This document shows, one piece after another, positions 45,401-55,186 of a stretch of 64,000 nucleotides of DNA. The stretch is from Bufo bufo. Lineage: Eukaryota > Chordata > Amphibia > Anura > Bufonidae. The translations under genes were made by a program, and so were the position numbers. The stretch lies in the NCBI RefSeq assembly GCF_905171765.1, contig NC_053394.1, positions 163,525,183 to 163,589,182 of the forward strand, given 5' to 3'. Numbering within the stretch: the stretch's first letter is position 1; each line of letters begins with the position of its first letter. The notes under the pieces were generated by a model, which searched no databases, was not told the origin of the DNA, and was given only the letters and a program-made list of their open reading frames with translations.

Positions 45401-45524
45401 CAGTGGCATCTGAGTTTCCGCCATCCAATAACTTCAGCATACCTCTGGTTTGAGGGCCCTGTGGTGCACTCATTGTTGCCAAATAAAAGAAAGGAAAGAA
45501 AAACAAAGAGGGGTTGGGGTACAC
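42417..45524 (-). CDS. Gmr1-like gag-protease-integrase polyprotein
   Basis: A continuous 1035-codon frame; codon 18 (45471-45473, MSAPQGPQ) is the likelier start. Residues about 212-295 are SCAN-like: YRLKFRSLRRGPEDTFTDYL, then MVREQFVANCPPDVQKYV and REAAELADEFL. A zinc knuckle CYRCHKPGHLSREC is at 346-359. Retropepsin LLDSGAQVTLV has its D-S-G at 417-419. Integrase has a zinc-binding H723, H730, C760, C763 and a catalytic D793, D853, E889 with exactly 35 residues between the last two (VAVDIIGPL, LTDQGPQF, GLCERFNGTL). The last residues (about 1015-1035) are a frame-shifted read of RT sequence, marking a deletion junction. Gag, protease and integrase show no disabling change, but the copy lacks full RT. 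Confidence 0.85.
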   Translation of the reverse strand: MYPNPSLFFFPFFYLATMSAPQGPQTRGMLKLLDGGNSDATELDNPSQAEGDELGNGHPAEPCSSPAEHSSVSMPSLSFMDQLLHTNPDLYFWLLEARRAEREASQHHELEMAQLQLQRPDRAAASRGPSLVVKPKLPVMESENCDIDIFLHAFETSCHQYQVPEPQWAGHLMSALKGKAIEALVGLPFAERASYKAIKNAILAKYMLTPETYRLKFRSLRRGPEDTFTDYLGKLQTIFKQWSDPLTQDTKQSLADLMVREQFVANCPPDVQKYVCEHKPKSVREAAELADEFLAMPSTRASKDALSHLGGNPSPVSSSRPFQRPFQRPAQRPDGAKPASAEIRTCYRCHKPGHLSRECPEQKGSPQSSTGRPTSNPTSTSVCKPPGVFLVGKEIQHPADNMQVVTVGNRCTTGLLDSGAQVTLVRPEMVDEKDLIPGSTLSLTGVGGPLPKVPLARVYLDWGVGSGMREVGVMADIPTNVLLGTDLGRMQACYVLPGTTQDSSGLPGHSRVPTRDVSEGEVSWGNVRAGEADLCGRESLEEGDSETFAAEGSQVIGKVCIDSGNQDTECGNTCNVSVGNVGETNANVVCNDGSVLAVTRSASKVTAVRPSRSEQVEAIAPTCSDPMDLAAAGPSPLSTFATGQLSDSWGTAFEQALRSDPSLVQLRSAAESHPAEGATHRVFWENGRLYQEAVLPGGGGSDPAYRRMIVPTQYRGQLLRVAHKIPLAGHLGVKRTRSRLLYNFYWPGISSDVALYCRSCDTCQRVGKTGDVSRAPLNPLPIIEEPFRRVAVDIIGPLAIPSNTGKRFILTVVDYATRYPEAVALSSTRADKVADAMLGIFARVGFPAEMLTDQGPQFMSDLMQGLCRKMRVEHIVSSPYHPQTNGLCERFNGTLKQMLRTFVESQGRDWERYLPHLLFAYREVPQESTGFSPFELLYGRRVRGPLDLIRESWEGPSVSLDQSVVDYVLRFRAKMESLVKQVAENMAQSQRTQKRWYDRHARERTYQEGDQVYVLLSLRQNKLQAAGGVCCCLFR

Positions 45525-45644
45525 TTCCAGCTGCTATGTATGTATAAACAAAAAATGCACTGTGTCTCTTTCTTAAAAAACGGTTAGGTTTTTTCAGTGT
45601 GAGGCTAATCGCTTAACCCACACACTGACGCTCTAAGCAAGCTG

Positions 45645-45666
45645 CAATCCCACTTAGCTGCCACCA
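45645..45666 (-). promoter_or_regulatory. Primer binding site, tRNA-Leu-like
   Basis: Four bases inside the 5' LTR the minus strand reads TGGTGGCAGCTAAGTGGGAT. The first ten bases fit the CCA end and acceptor stem of tRNA-Leu and the GTGGGATT part fits its T-arm. This supports the minus orientation. Confidence 0.55.
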
Positions 45667-45670
45667 TTTC

Positions 45671-46992
45671 TGTCACGACCACACCCGTGTAAATCAGACT
45701 TCTGACCGCCAGGACGCCCCAGCGTGGAGAAAAGCCCAACCGAGGGTGGACCGCGACAGGGGGGAGATTCAGAATTCCCCAAACAGTCAATCCTGCACCC
45801 CCCTTATTTTCTGCTGCCACCACGTTCGTGAGTGAACGACTCTATAATTGTAGGGATAGGGGTTCGGACCACTCACAGATCAGCCCCACTATCACGCTAC
45901 AAGCTAACCCAATCGAGTCATAAAACAGTTATGTCTCTAATATCAGTCTACTATAAACAGGTAGGTCTCTTCAGGGCGTACGAGTACTTTGTTGCAGTGG
46001 GGCTTAGAGCAATAAGAGAGAGACAATTTAAAAGATATGAAAATATCTTTTACTATAAGTAACACAGAAGTGAAACAAACAATGCATACAAAAATTTACA
46101 GAAAAATATTACAATAGCAAGCTGGAATCATGTGGAAAATAAACAGGGATAAAAAGAGAAATACTATCTTGGATTTTGCCTATGCAAAATCCAGGCACAA
46201 ACTTACGTTCCAACGGACAGCCTATCGGCGATGTGACCACAGGGCAAAATGCTCCCCTCTCCCCTTGCGCACTGACCTTTATGCCCCATTCTGTGGGAGG
46301 GTAAGGGGGGTTGGCCCAGCCAATCGCTGGCCCAGGGCTGCACGGTGGGTGTTCCTGAAGGAGGGTTTTGGGAGGGCTTGTTCGCCCCTCCCTGCTGCCG
46401 GCCAGGCCACTTTTCCCTAATTTTACAAAAGAGGCCCATAACTTTGCCGGCGTAATAAATATGAAAAACCGGGCACTTGTGCGGGGTCCCCCATGAATTT
46501 ATGGACGATTCTATGGGTGACACCCCACCTCTCTCCCCTCCAGGTGACTAGTAACCCATTTCCCAGTCTGGGAAGACCCCAGAGCTGCCAAGTTTGGACT
46601 CTCCTGGTTCCTCTGGGTGAGAGGTGCACTTTGAGGGTACCTACATTTTTGGGTCATAACTCCATATAGCCCCAATATGCTTTTTGGGGTTCTCAGAGCA
46701 CGGTTCACATGTCTCTCCTATGCGCTCCCCCCTCCCAGCTATCTCTGCTTCTGATGTGTAAATTGAGCAGGCTGCAAGGAAGGGCCAACTAGCATGTGTT
46801 TAGCTTTCATGGTTTCAAAGGTGGGCAGGAGACGCATGGGCTGGGGTCTGTCCTTAGAGTCTGTGGTCTCCAAAGGGCTACAGGAACGACCATATATGGA
46901 TGTCCTGTTTCCAGATTAGATGTGGTTAATTTTTCTAAACTGACAGTCATTTTTTCAATAAGATCTGGACAGGGACGTGACATCGCGTCACA
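45671..46992 (-). repeat. 5' LTR of the Gmr1-like element
   Basis: 1322-bp partner of 40169-41535. It is followed on the plus strand by the target copy GTTTC and then by piggyBac sequence. Confidence 0.9.
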
Positions 46993-47084
46993 GTTTCTAT
47001 TATGTAAGCCTCACAAAGTGACTTCAGACCTGAACTGGTCCCTAAAAATTGGGTTTTTGAAAATTTTAGAAAAATTTTAAGATT

Positions 47085-47640
47085 TGCTTCTAGTAACATA
47101 GTAACATAGTAACATAGTACATAAGGCCGAAAAAAGACATTTGTCCATCCAGTTCGGCCTGTTATCCTGCAAGTTGATCCAGAGGATGGCAAAAAACCCT
47201 GTGAGGTAGAAGCCAATTTTCTCCACTTTAGGGGAATAAAAAATTTCTTCCCGACTCCAATCAGAATAACTCCCTGGATCAACGACCCCTCTCTAGTAGC
47301 TATAGCCTGTAATATTATTACGCTCTAGAAACACATCCAGGCCCCTCTTGAATTCCTTTATTGTACTCACCATCACCACCTCCTCAGGCAGAGAGTTCCA
47401 TAGTCTCACTGCTCTTACCGTAAAGAATCCTCTTCTATGTTTGTGTACAAACCTTCTTTCCTCCAGACGCAGAGGATGTCCCCTCGTCACAGTCACAGTC
47501 CTGGGGATAAATAGCTGATGGGATAGATCTCTGTACTGACCCCTGATATATTTATACATATTAATTAGATCTCCCCTCAGTCGTCTTTTTTCTAAAGTGA
47601 ATAACCCTAAACTTCTAAACTTCTAAGCCTTGTAACGTCC
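47085..47640 (-). mobile_element. CR1/L2-type LINE, 3' end
   Basis: The minus frame 47293-47559 encodes the C-terminus typical of CR1/L2/Rex-like RTs: TRGHPLRLEERRFVHKHRRG and RAVRLWNSLPEEVVMVSTIK. It is followed by a 3' UTR (GTCCATCCAGTTCGGCC on the plus strand) and a terminal (ACATAGTA)n repeat at 47092-47117. It is strongly 5'-truncated and lies inside the piggyBac element. Confidence 0.7.
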
Positions 47641-48001
47641 CCAAAAACTAAAACGTCATTCCCAAAATGATCCAAACATGAAGTAGACATATGGGCAATG
47701 TAAAGTAATAACTATTTTTGGAGGCATTACTATGTATTATAGAGGTAGAGAAATTGAAACTTGGAAATTAGCAATTTTTTCTACATTTTTGGTAAATTTG
47801 GTATTTTTTTATAAATAAAAATGCATTTTTTTACTTCATTTTACCACTGTCATGAAGTACAATATGTGACGAAAAAACAATCTCAGAATGGCCTGGATAA
47901 GTAAAAGCATTTTAAAGTTATCACCACTTAAAGTGACACTGGTCAGATTTGCAAAAAGTGGCCTGGTCCTTAAGGTGAAATAAGGCTGTGTCCTTAAGGA
48001 G
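47641..48001. repeat. piggyBac right terminal region
   Basis: Read on the minus strand from the end: CTCCTTAAGGACACAGCC, then CACCTTAAGGACCAGGCCAC and GTCACTTTAAGTGGTGATAA. This is a very common type of piggyBac end in frog DNA, A/T-rich inward. Confidence 0.75.
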
Positions 48002-48027
48002 TTAAACAAAGTGCAGAACCCCTTTAA

Positions 48028-48260
48028 GTCGGCCAATTGCTGTCCTGGTTGGGGGTCTTCCTCACTGAAGCTTGGGACTTCCGCATTGTCCCTCCTCTCC
48101 TCTAGCTCGCTGATGAATCTATTTGTGGCTTGCAGAAATTGTGTCACCGTTTCCTCACTTTCAGCTTCAACCAGTTCATCTATCACCTCATTAATGATCC
48201 GCATAAAATGGCGCCGTTTTTTTTTCTTTCGCCATGCTGGCATCGGGGGCTTTGATGAAT
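48028..48260 (-). pseudogene. Gypsy gag, N-terminal fragment
   Basis: The minus frame begins MRFANSSKPPMPAWRKKKKR and continues IINEVIDELVEAESEETVTQ and SEEDPQPGQQLADLK. The methionine at about 48276 is the likely gag start, very basic as in many Gags. The frame is interrupted at 48024 by the MITE carrying piggyBac. On the other side it abuts an unrelated MITE-like insert. Confidence 0.55.
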
Positions 48261-48276
48261 TGGCAAATCTCATTGG

Positions 48277-48785
48277 CCCTTTCACACGGGGGCGAGTATT
48301 CCGCACGGATGCGATGCGTGAGTTGAACGTTTTGCACCGGCACTGAATCCCGACCCATTAATTTCTATGGGGCTGTTCACATGAGCGGTGATTTTTACGC
48401 ATCACTTGTGCGTTACGTGAAAATCGCAGCATGCTCTATTTTGTGCGTTTTTCACGTAACGCAGGCCCCCATGGTAAAAGATCATGTGATGGACCAAGTG
48501 ATAACCGGAGTGACGTCACCACAGGTCCTGTTCCTGCACACAGCTAAGATGAAGACAGAAGAGATGCCGGGCTGCGCGAGCAAGTGGATTAAGGTGAGTT
48601 AAATTATTTCTTATTTTTTTTAACCCCCTCCAGCGCTATTTTACTATGCATTCTGTATTCAGAATGCTATTATTTTCCCTTATAACCATGTTATAAGGGA
48701 AAATAATACAATCTACAGAACACCGATCCCAAGCCCGAACTTCTGTGAAGAAGTTCGGGTTTGGGCAACAAACAAGCGCGATTTT
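48277..48785. mobile_element. MITE-like insert between Gypsy LTR remnant and gag
   Basis: Starts near CCCTTTCACACGGGGGCGAG. It contains an inverted GTGCGTTACGTGAAAATCGC / GCGTTTTTCACGTAACGC pair (48410-48461) and a perfect short palindrome GCCCGAACTTCTGTGAAGAAGTTCGGGTTTGG region (48733-48765). No coding capacity is recognised. It may be two adjacent elements. Confidence 0.5.
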
Positions 48786-48860
48786 TGATTGTTGAAGCTG
48801 GAAAGGTTATTTATATTTGTTTATTTTTATAGGGTGCCTAGTTTTTGACATACCTTACAT
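48786..48860 (-). repeat. Gypsy 5' LTR remnant
   Basis: A 75-bp match to 19329-19401 (GGAAAGGTTATTTATATTTG...CATACCTTACA). On the minus strand it begins TGTAAGGTATG. The rest of the LTR, leader and primer site are gone. Confidence 0.6.
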
Positions 48861-51800
48861 AGACAGAATTTTCATTGACGTTAAAATTATAAATGAAACA
48901 GCTACTGGTGTGGCTAAGGTAGAGTTGGGTCTGGGAAACACAGTCTGTTTGTCTTCTGCATCTCCTGGACTGACCACGGCTCCCCTGATGTAGAGTGTGT
49001 TATGATACATTGAGTTCCTATCTGATCGCAGGTCTAGTGTACATCATCATGTGAGTACAGTACAATAGACTCACAATCAGATAAGAACCCAATACATAAG
49101 TAATCACTACGATGCAGTCCGTTTGGGTCAGGAGAGCCACTGTCGGTCTGGAAGATGCAGCCATGTTTTCTGCACCAAGCACAGCCGTGTGAATCAGCCC
49201 TCACACATGCAGATTTTTCCTCATCAAAAAAACTCCACTTAATGTGATACTATTTTTCGTGGTCTGTAATTGTTTAGAGGTTACTGGGCATATCCATGGT
49301 GTTCTAGGGCAGTTAAGAGGCTAGTGGGAGCAGAACTGGCGATTGCCAGCAATTGATGCTTTAAGGCAGTGAGGGGATCATGGGAGCATCACTGGTAATC
49401 TGTGGTAGTTAAAGGTTTAATTGGCACCTCCCTGGTGGTCTGTGGTATCCCTGGTTTTCTAGTGGAGGGATTAATGAAAACATTACTTGTAGTCTCCTGT
49501 AATGGAGTGGATATGGGCAATACCCTGAGTTAAGTATTTGTATCCTAATTTAGAGGGTCATATCTCTTCAATACACTGAATATTTCTACAATTAGGGCGT
49601 CTCATGAATTTCATGTAATTGTCTACCAATGGGAGTAAGTTCATTCAGAAATACAGGGTCAAAAGTCTCAGGACACCCTTTTCTTTCAGAAACGAAAGGG
49701 AAAATGAAATATCCAAGTACACCAGCAAGTAATGGGTGAGGGGGCCTATCTTTTAGGCTCTGTCTGGAACATGGCTGATGTCTTAAAAGCTGCCATATTG
49801 GATCAAGGGCACATTTTTCCAATGGGAAGGGAATCATGTAGGATATCAAAGAAGACCAGAATTTTCTCAGAAATCGATTGCCGCAATCAGATTCGCATCT
49901 CTTGTGGTTCAAAAGTTATCAACACAGAAATTTCAAAACTTCAAAGTTCGGTGTTCAGCATCAGGGACAACACATTGAACACATCAAAAAGCTGTGCATC
50001 CCAGAGAACGTTCCTGGTTGTTGTCACTACTTTTTGTGTTGATAACTTTTGATCCACAAGAGATATTGCAAATTCCCTGGGATGCACAGCTATTTGATGT
50101 GTTCAATATATTGTACCTGGTGCTAAACACAGGGATTAAAGGGAGTCTGTCACCTCCATATGGCCATACACAGCGCTTACATTGTCCTGTAGCACACCTA
50201 TACATGAATGGAATGGTACCTTTGTCTTTTTCTTTAGACTTGCAAAAACTGGAAAAACGAAGTTTTATTCATATGCAAATGAGCACTCGCAAGTGCCCAG
50301 GGGCGGCATTCACTGCGTTGGAGCCCAGGCTGCTCTGCCTTTTTTCATTGTTTCCTCCCCCCAGCCTCTGCCCACCCTCCTATTCCCTTGCGTCATCCTT
50401 CGGCTGAGATCCCGCTCCTGTGCACTGCCTCGCCGGAGCATGCGCACTGCAATGCCCATTGTGGGCACGGCATCGCTTTAACTACTGCGCATGCGCCATC
50501 AAACGCCACATTGCCGTTGGTTTCGCGCCGTTTGCTGGTGCATGCGCAGTAGAGGCGAGGCAGTGCGCAGGGGCGAGATCTCGGCAGGACCAAAGATATA
50601 GGAGTATATAACACTTGTATAGGAGCGATCCGTACCATTGAAATGAATGGGGCGGCTTGGGTATAATTACACCTGCTCACTGCTGCAGATGCAACGGCTA
50701 GAAGGTAAACAGTGAAGAGGAGGCAGTGCTGGCACAGCGTGCGCCTTCTCGTCAAACAGCTGATCGGCGGGGGTGCCCGGTGTCGGACCCCAGCCGATCT
50801 GATATTGATGACCTATCCTGAGGATAGGTCATCAATAAATATAACTTGGACAACCCCTTTAATGGAAATATTTAACCATTTCAATACTGGGCCATTTAGG
50901 GGGCCTTCACACGTGTCAGATTTTGTTGCAGAAAATTTCTGTAACAGAAAATCAGTTCCATTCATCTGTAAGGGGCTTGCAGAAATTCATGTGCTTACCA
51001 GCCGAATAACCCCATTCAGATGAATGAAACTGATTTTCAGTAGCAGAAATTTTCTGCAGCAATATCTGCCGCGTGTGAAGACACTCTTAAGTTTGTATTA
51101 CACCGGCCGATGGTTGGCCAGATCATTGCTGACGAGCGTTCACAGGAATGCTCTCTGGCTGTGTAATACTGCCACCAATTACCCCATGCTCGTTCATCGG
51201 GCAATCAAAATCTTTCAGCATGCTTAAAAATAATCGTTTGCCAGCGGAAGATCGTGCGGTCTAATCACGGCCTGCAGCCGGAAAACAGTGATTCAGTATG
51301 GAGACGAGTGATGGCATTATAAATAGATAGCCTTTATAATAGCCTTTATAATAATCATTTATGAAGGTATTTGTAATTTTGTGATGTATTTCTTTTACCA
51401 TTATAACTCCTATCTTCCGTACTGGGGTGTGGTCACCTGACCATGCTCTTTCTTACTTCCTGTAATGTTATGTCCAGGGGCGTGTCAAAGCAGCAATGTG
51501 CAGTAATATGTAACTAGGTGGGAGGAGCTATAAACTAGCTAGGCGGTGATAGGGGGTGGCAGAGGAAGGAGAAGTGCATCATGAGTTTGGTGTGTACGGC
51601 AACAGAAACTGCTACATACAGGATGGTGAAAACGGGTCAAAAAAGTCTAAACTGAAAAAAGGGCATGGCGAAGATGTACATTAGGTAATAACTACATCAG
51701 CTTATTTGTTAAAAACCATAGTAATTGCAGAAAACTCCTTTAAATTGATTGTCCAACATTAAATAGGTTTTCCATCTTCAACCCAAATTTTATCTAGGCC

Positions 51801-52423
51801 CTGGGGCTGAACCTAGCAATAAAAGGCAGTCACCAACTCTCTGCCGCTCTGTTCCAGCTCCGAAGGTCTGGTGCAGGTCCTTCCAGTCCACAGCATGTAA
51901 ACTTCAGGTCAGGGTCTTGTGTACTCATGGGGCCAGTGACATGTCAGTGACAAGTGCCACTTGGGGAGCAGGTCAGTGCCTTTTTATGTTTGTTGAGTGG
52001 TGTAAAACCCCAAAATCAGAAGTTACTGCTGACAGAGTTATCTGACTGGCCCACCAACGGACCTCTTTTGGGCCAAGGTTCTGATACCATTGTGGGCCCT
52101 AAAGATCCTGAAGACTTTGGAGCCAATAACTTGCCAATAGGGTCTATTTCAACATCTATTAGGCTTTATTGATTATTTGGGTTTTGGACCCATAATTTCC
52201 TCAGATGGGACCAAGGATACCCAGTCCGATCCTGTAGGTAGGTGTAGGGTGCTTTGAGTGACAGCTGTATTGGTCGGTCGGCTGGATACCACAGCAGTCA
52301 ATCAGAGTAGAGGCGAGAGGTTGTGAAGCAGCTCAATGCAGAGAGCACAGTAAGTGACCTTGCTGGACACTTGTAGAAGTGGCACTCCTGCCTGTTTTAA
52401 ATAGATGCCATAAAGGTATGATC
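48861..52423. other. Intergenic DNA with MITE debris
   Basis: No gene is recognised. Visible structures: an inverted repeat at 49906-49935 / 50035-50064 (ATCTCTTGTGG.TCAAAAGTTA) with a second, outer pair at 49967-50005 / 50074-50117; a TTAA-AGGGAGTCTGTCACC end at 50136; a T2-type right end GACAACCCCTTTAA at 50850-50862 preceded by the CTATCCTGAGGATAG palindrome; a palindromic MITE at 50897-51085; and a further MITE-like stretch at 51090-51290. 51300-52423 shows nothing recognisable. Confidence 0.45.
50897..51085. mobile_element. Palindromic MITE
   Basis: GGGGCCTTCACACGTGTCAG on the left and CTGCCGCGTGTGAAGACAC on the right are inverted. The arms also pair through GCAGAAAATTTCTG and CAGAAATTTTCTGC, and through CATTCATCTG / CAGATGAATG. 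Confidence 0.6.
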
Positions 52424-54533
52424 CAGTGGCGTAACTACTGGGGAAGCGGCTGCTTCGGGGCCCGGGCCGCCCTGTCTATCACTGCAAAGCTACACAACAT
52501 TCACAGTCAACATATGGGGGTCCCTCAGCTCTGCACCCCCCTATAGAACACCCGGGGCCCCCCTCACAGTATACCGGACATAGGGGCTCCGTGCCCTGCC
52601 ACTCAGCGTAGATGCTAGATCCTCCTAAGCTACAGGACCTTTGATGGTGTCATGACCATGTGACCAGTCATATGGGTGGGAGGAGCCAGACTGTGGGCTG
52701 GTAGCGCCTTTATGATCCTCATCCGCTCCTGACTTTGGCTTGAACATATGAGGTTAGCACCCTAGGACTTATAGTACCGGGTCTGTAGGGGTTAATGCTG
52801 GGATGTGTAGAAGACTCTATTGTCTCATTCCCACATTGCAGATTTAGTCAAATCTGCAAACAAGATGTACAGCGTGTAGCATAGCTGTGTGTGTCTGCGT
52901 ACCCAGAGCAGCTGTGTGTGGGGTGCATGCAGCAGAGGGTGTTTCATGTGTATAATGCAGCAAAGATAGGTGTATAGCGTGAATCCAGCACAGCAGTGAG
53001 TGTGGTGTATGTAGCAGAGCTGTATGCGACAGGGGAATGTATAATGTGCACAGTAGAGCTGTGTATGTACAATGTGCAACACAGTGATATATAATGTGCC
53101 ACCCAGAGCTGTGTATGTAGCAGAGCTGTGTATGTAAAATGTGCAACACAGTGATATATAGTGTGCCACCCAGAGCTGTGTGTGTAGCAGGGCTGTGTAT
53201 GTAAAATGTGCAACACAGTGATATATAATGTGCCACCCAGAGCTGTGTATGTAGCAGAGCTGTGTATGTAAAATGTGCAACACAGTGATATATAATGTGC
53301 CACCCAGAGCTGTGTATGTAGCAGAGCTGTGTATGTAAAATGTGCAACACAGTGATATATAGTGTGCCACCCAGAGCTGTGTGTGTAGCAGCGCTGTGTA
53401 TGTAAAATGTGCAACACAGTGATATATAGTGTGCCACCCAGAGCTGTGTATGTAGCAGAGCTGTGTATGTAAAATGTGCAACACAGTGATATATAATGTG
53501 CCACCCAGAGTTGTGTATGTAGAAGAGCTGTGTATGTAAAATGTACAACACAGTGATATATAATGTGTCACCCAGAGCTGTGTGTGTAGCAGCGCTGTGT
53601 ATGTAAAATGTGCAACACAGTGATATATAATGTGCCACCCAGAGCTATGTGTGTAGCAGAGCTGTGTATGTAAAATTTGCAACACAGTGATATATAGTGT
53701 GCCACCCAGAGCTGTGTGTGTAGCAGCGCTGTGTATGTAAAATGTGCAACACAGTGATATATAATGTGCCACCCAGAGCTGTGTGTGTAGCAGAGCTGTG
53801 TATGTAAAATGTGCAACACAGTGATATATAATGTGCCACCCAGAGCTGTGTATGTAGAAGAGCTGTGTATGTAAAATGTACAACACAGTGATATATAATG
53901 TGCCACCCAGAGCTGTGTATGTAGCAGAGATGTGTATGTAAAATGTGCAACACAGTGATATATAATGTGCCACCCAGAGCTGTGTGTGTAGCAGAGTTGT
54001 GTATGTAAAATGTGCAAAAACCCTGATGCTCTCAAAAAGAGCAAGCAATATAAAACATTGTAGTTTGATACCTTTTAACCCCTTAAAGACCGGGCCTATT
54101 TTCATTTTTACATTAGCCATAACCTTTTTATTTTTCCGTTCACATAGTCATATGAGGGCTTATTTTGTGTGGGACAAGATGCATTTTTTAAATGCCGCCA
54201 CTTAATTTACCATGTCTTGTATCGAAAATCAGGAAAAAAATTATTTGTGGGTTAAAATAGAAAATTAAAAAACACAATTCCGCCAAGGTTTTTGAGGTTT
54301 TGACATCACGGTGTTCACTAAAAATGACGTCTTTATTCTGCGGTTCAATACGATACTAAACTTGTATAGTTTTTATTTAGTTTAACTACTTTAAAAAAAT
54401 TACTTTTCTATATTTCGGTCTATGTGAGGGCTTGTTATTTTGTGTAACGATCAGTAGTTTTGTAGTTTTCTTTGGGGGGGGGGGCCATACAAAAATTTGC
54501 TGTGGGGCTCAGTCACTTTTAGCTACGCCCCTG
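52424..54533. mobile_element. hAT-type non-autonomous element, 2.1 kb
   Basis: Ends CAGTGGCGTAACTA and TAGCTACGCCCCTG are inverted with few mismatches. The exact 8-bp duplication GTATGATC flanks it (52416-52423 and 54534-54541). There is no transposase. About half of its length is a 67-bp minisatellite. Confidence 0.9.
53057..54015. repeat. 67-bp minisatellite, about 14 copies
   Basis: The unit contains TGTGCAACACAGTGATATAT, ATGTGCCACCCAGAGCTGTG and TGTAGCAGAGCTG; TGTGCAAC recurs at 53341 and 53408, giving a period of 67 bp. Copies differ at a few sites (ATAATG/ATAGTG, GTGTGTAG/GTATGTAG). Because 67 is not a multiple of three and the unit has no minus-strand stop in any frame, long spurious minus ORFs arise. 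Confidence 0.95.
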
Positions 54534-54608
54534 GTATGATCCTACCTAATCCAACTTAGCTCGGTCAGCAGTTTTGCAGGATCAGAACTGCTGATAGAAT
54601 CCCTTTAA

Positions 54609-54759
54609 GGCAGGCATCTCAAACTCGCGGCCCTCCAGCTGTTGCAAAACTACAACTCCCAGCATGCCCGGACAGCCTACAGGTATCAGCCTACAGCAGG
54701 GCATTGTGGGAGTTGTAGTTTTACAACAGCTGGATGGCCGCGAGTTTGAGATGCCTGCT
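54609..54759. mobile_element. 151-bp palindromic MITE with TTAA target site
   Basis: TTAA at 54605-54608 and 54760-54763. The arms GGCAGGCATCTCAAACTCGC and GCGAGTTTGAGATGCCTGCT pair almost perfectly for about 60 bases. Each arm contains AACTACAACTCCCAGCATGC or its close inverted counterpart. Confidence 0.85.
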
Positions 54760-54763
54760 TTAA

Positions 54764-55186
54764 GGTCTGTTTCACATAAGCATGTATGGTCCAGGACATA
54801 CAATTGGTGTGATGGTAATTTGGAGCTCTGTGTTAAAAAACAGAGCTCTGACTGCTATAAAGAGATATCAAGAAGTAATCAGCTTGAACCTAAAGAAAAG
54901 GTGGTGAAAGGCGGGCATTTACTTAAGACATACACAACAAGTACAATGGACACGTTTATTGCACAAGTCAGAATGATATGTACATATAACAGGTAATCTG
55001 TATATTATTACTTAGAGAACACATACAGGAACTGGGTTTGTAGTCCAGAGTACCCTACTTTCTAAACACGTTATATAGCATGTGTGGTATGTAGTGTGAA
55101 AAGTATATTTTACATTTATTTTTATTTTCTGTTGCCCAGAAAAAATAAACCCTCCCTAAAATAAAAAACAAAACAAAAACCATCTC
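54764..55186 (-). other. RBP3 3' UTR and flank
   Basis: A/T-rich, with no other structure. Minus-strand AATAAA hexamers at 55115-55120 and 55121-55126 lie about 65 bp past the RBP3 stop and are the likely polyadenylation signals. Confidence 0.5.

Larger units (their letters stand above)
40169..46992 (-). mobile_element. Gmr1-like Gypsy element (gag-PR-IN-RT order)
   Basis: LTRs 40169-41535 and 45671-46992, flanked by the exact 5-bp duplication GTTTC (40164-40168 and 46993-46997). Reading on the minus strand, one long frame carries gag, protease and integrase, followed by RT and RNase H in another frame. Integrase ahead of RT is the hallmark of Gmr1-type elements. A polypurine tract AAGGAGGGGGG adjoins the 3' LTR (41536-41546). 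The middle of pol is deleted. Confidence 0.85.
36559..48001 (+). mobile_element. piggyBac element (Uribo/PGBD-like) hosting later insertions
   Basis: Inserted at TTAA (36555-36558 and 48002-48005) within a MITE. The ends are CCTGTTATGGACCAG on the left and, read inward on the other strand, CTCCTTAAGGACACAGCC on the right, similar but not identical. It encodes a PGBD-type transposase on the plus strand and contains a Gmr1-like LTR element (40169-46992) and a LINE 3' end (47090-47640). Without the LTR element the length is about 4.6 kb. Confidence 0.85.
19329..48860 (-). mobile_element. Old Ty3/Gypsy element, split by nested insertions
   Basis: Read on the minus strand, the parts in order are a 5' LTR remnant (48786-48860), gag start (48028-48260), gag middle (36198-36372), gag capsid (34764-35405), protease and spacer (33648-34617), then RT, RNase H, integrase and C-terminus (19887-23827), polypurine tract (19402-19414) and 3' LTR start (19401 downward). 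The gaps are filled by a MITE with piggyBac and a Gmr1-like element inside, an unclassified 780-bp insert, a LINE with an LTR element inside, and a second MITE. The order gag-PR-RT-RH-IN is standard Ty3/Gypsy. Several frameshifts show it is inactive. Confidence 0.8.

Noticed and set aside
53057..54015. Regular repeats suggesting a CRISPR array
   Set aside because: The units are contiguous tandem copies without unique spacers, and the DNA is eukaryotic.
52825..54120. 431-codon minus-strand ORF rich in H, Y, C and T
   Set aside because: It is a product of the 67-bp minisatellite, which is stop-free on that strand in every frame. Overlapping ORFs exist in the other frames, there is no domain, and it lies within a hAT element.
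54609..54759. Perfect hairpin considered as a microRNA precursor
   Set aside because: The hairpin is the inverted-repeat structure of a TTAA-flanked MITE with many likely genomic copies; no evidence singles out a mature strand.
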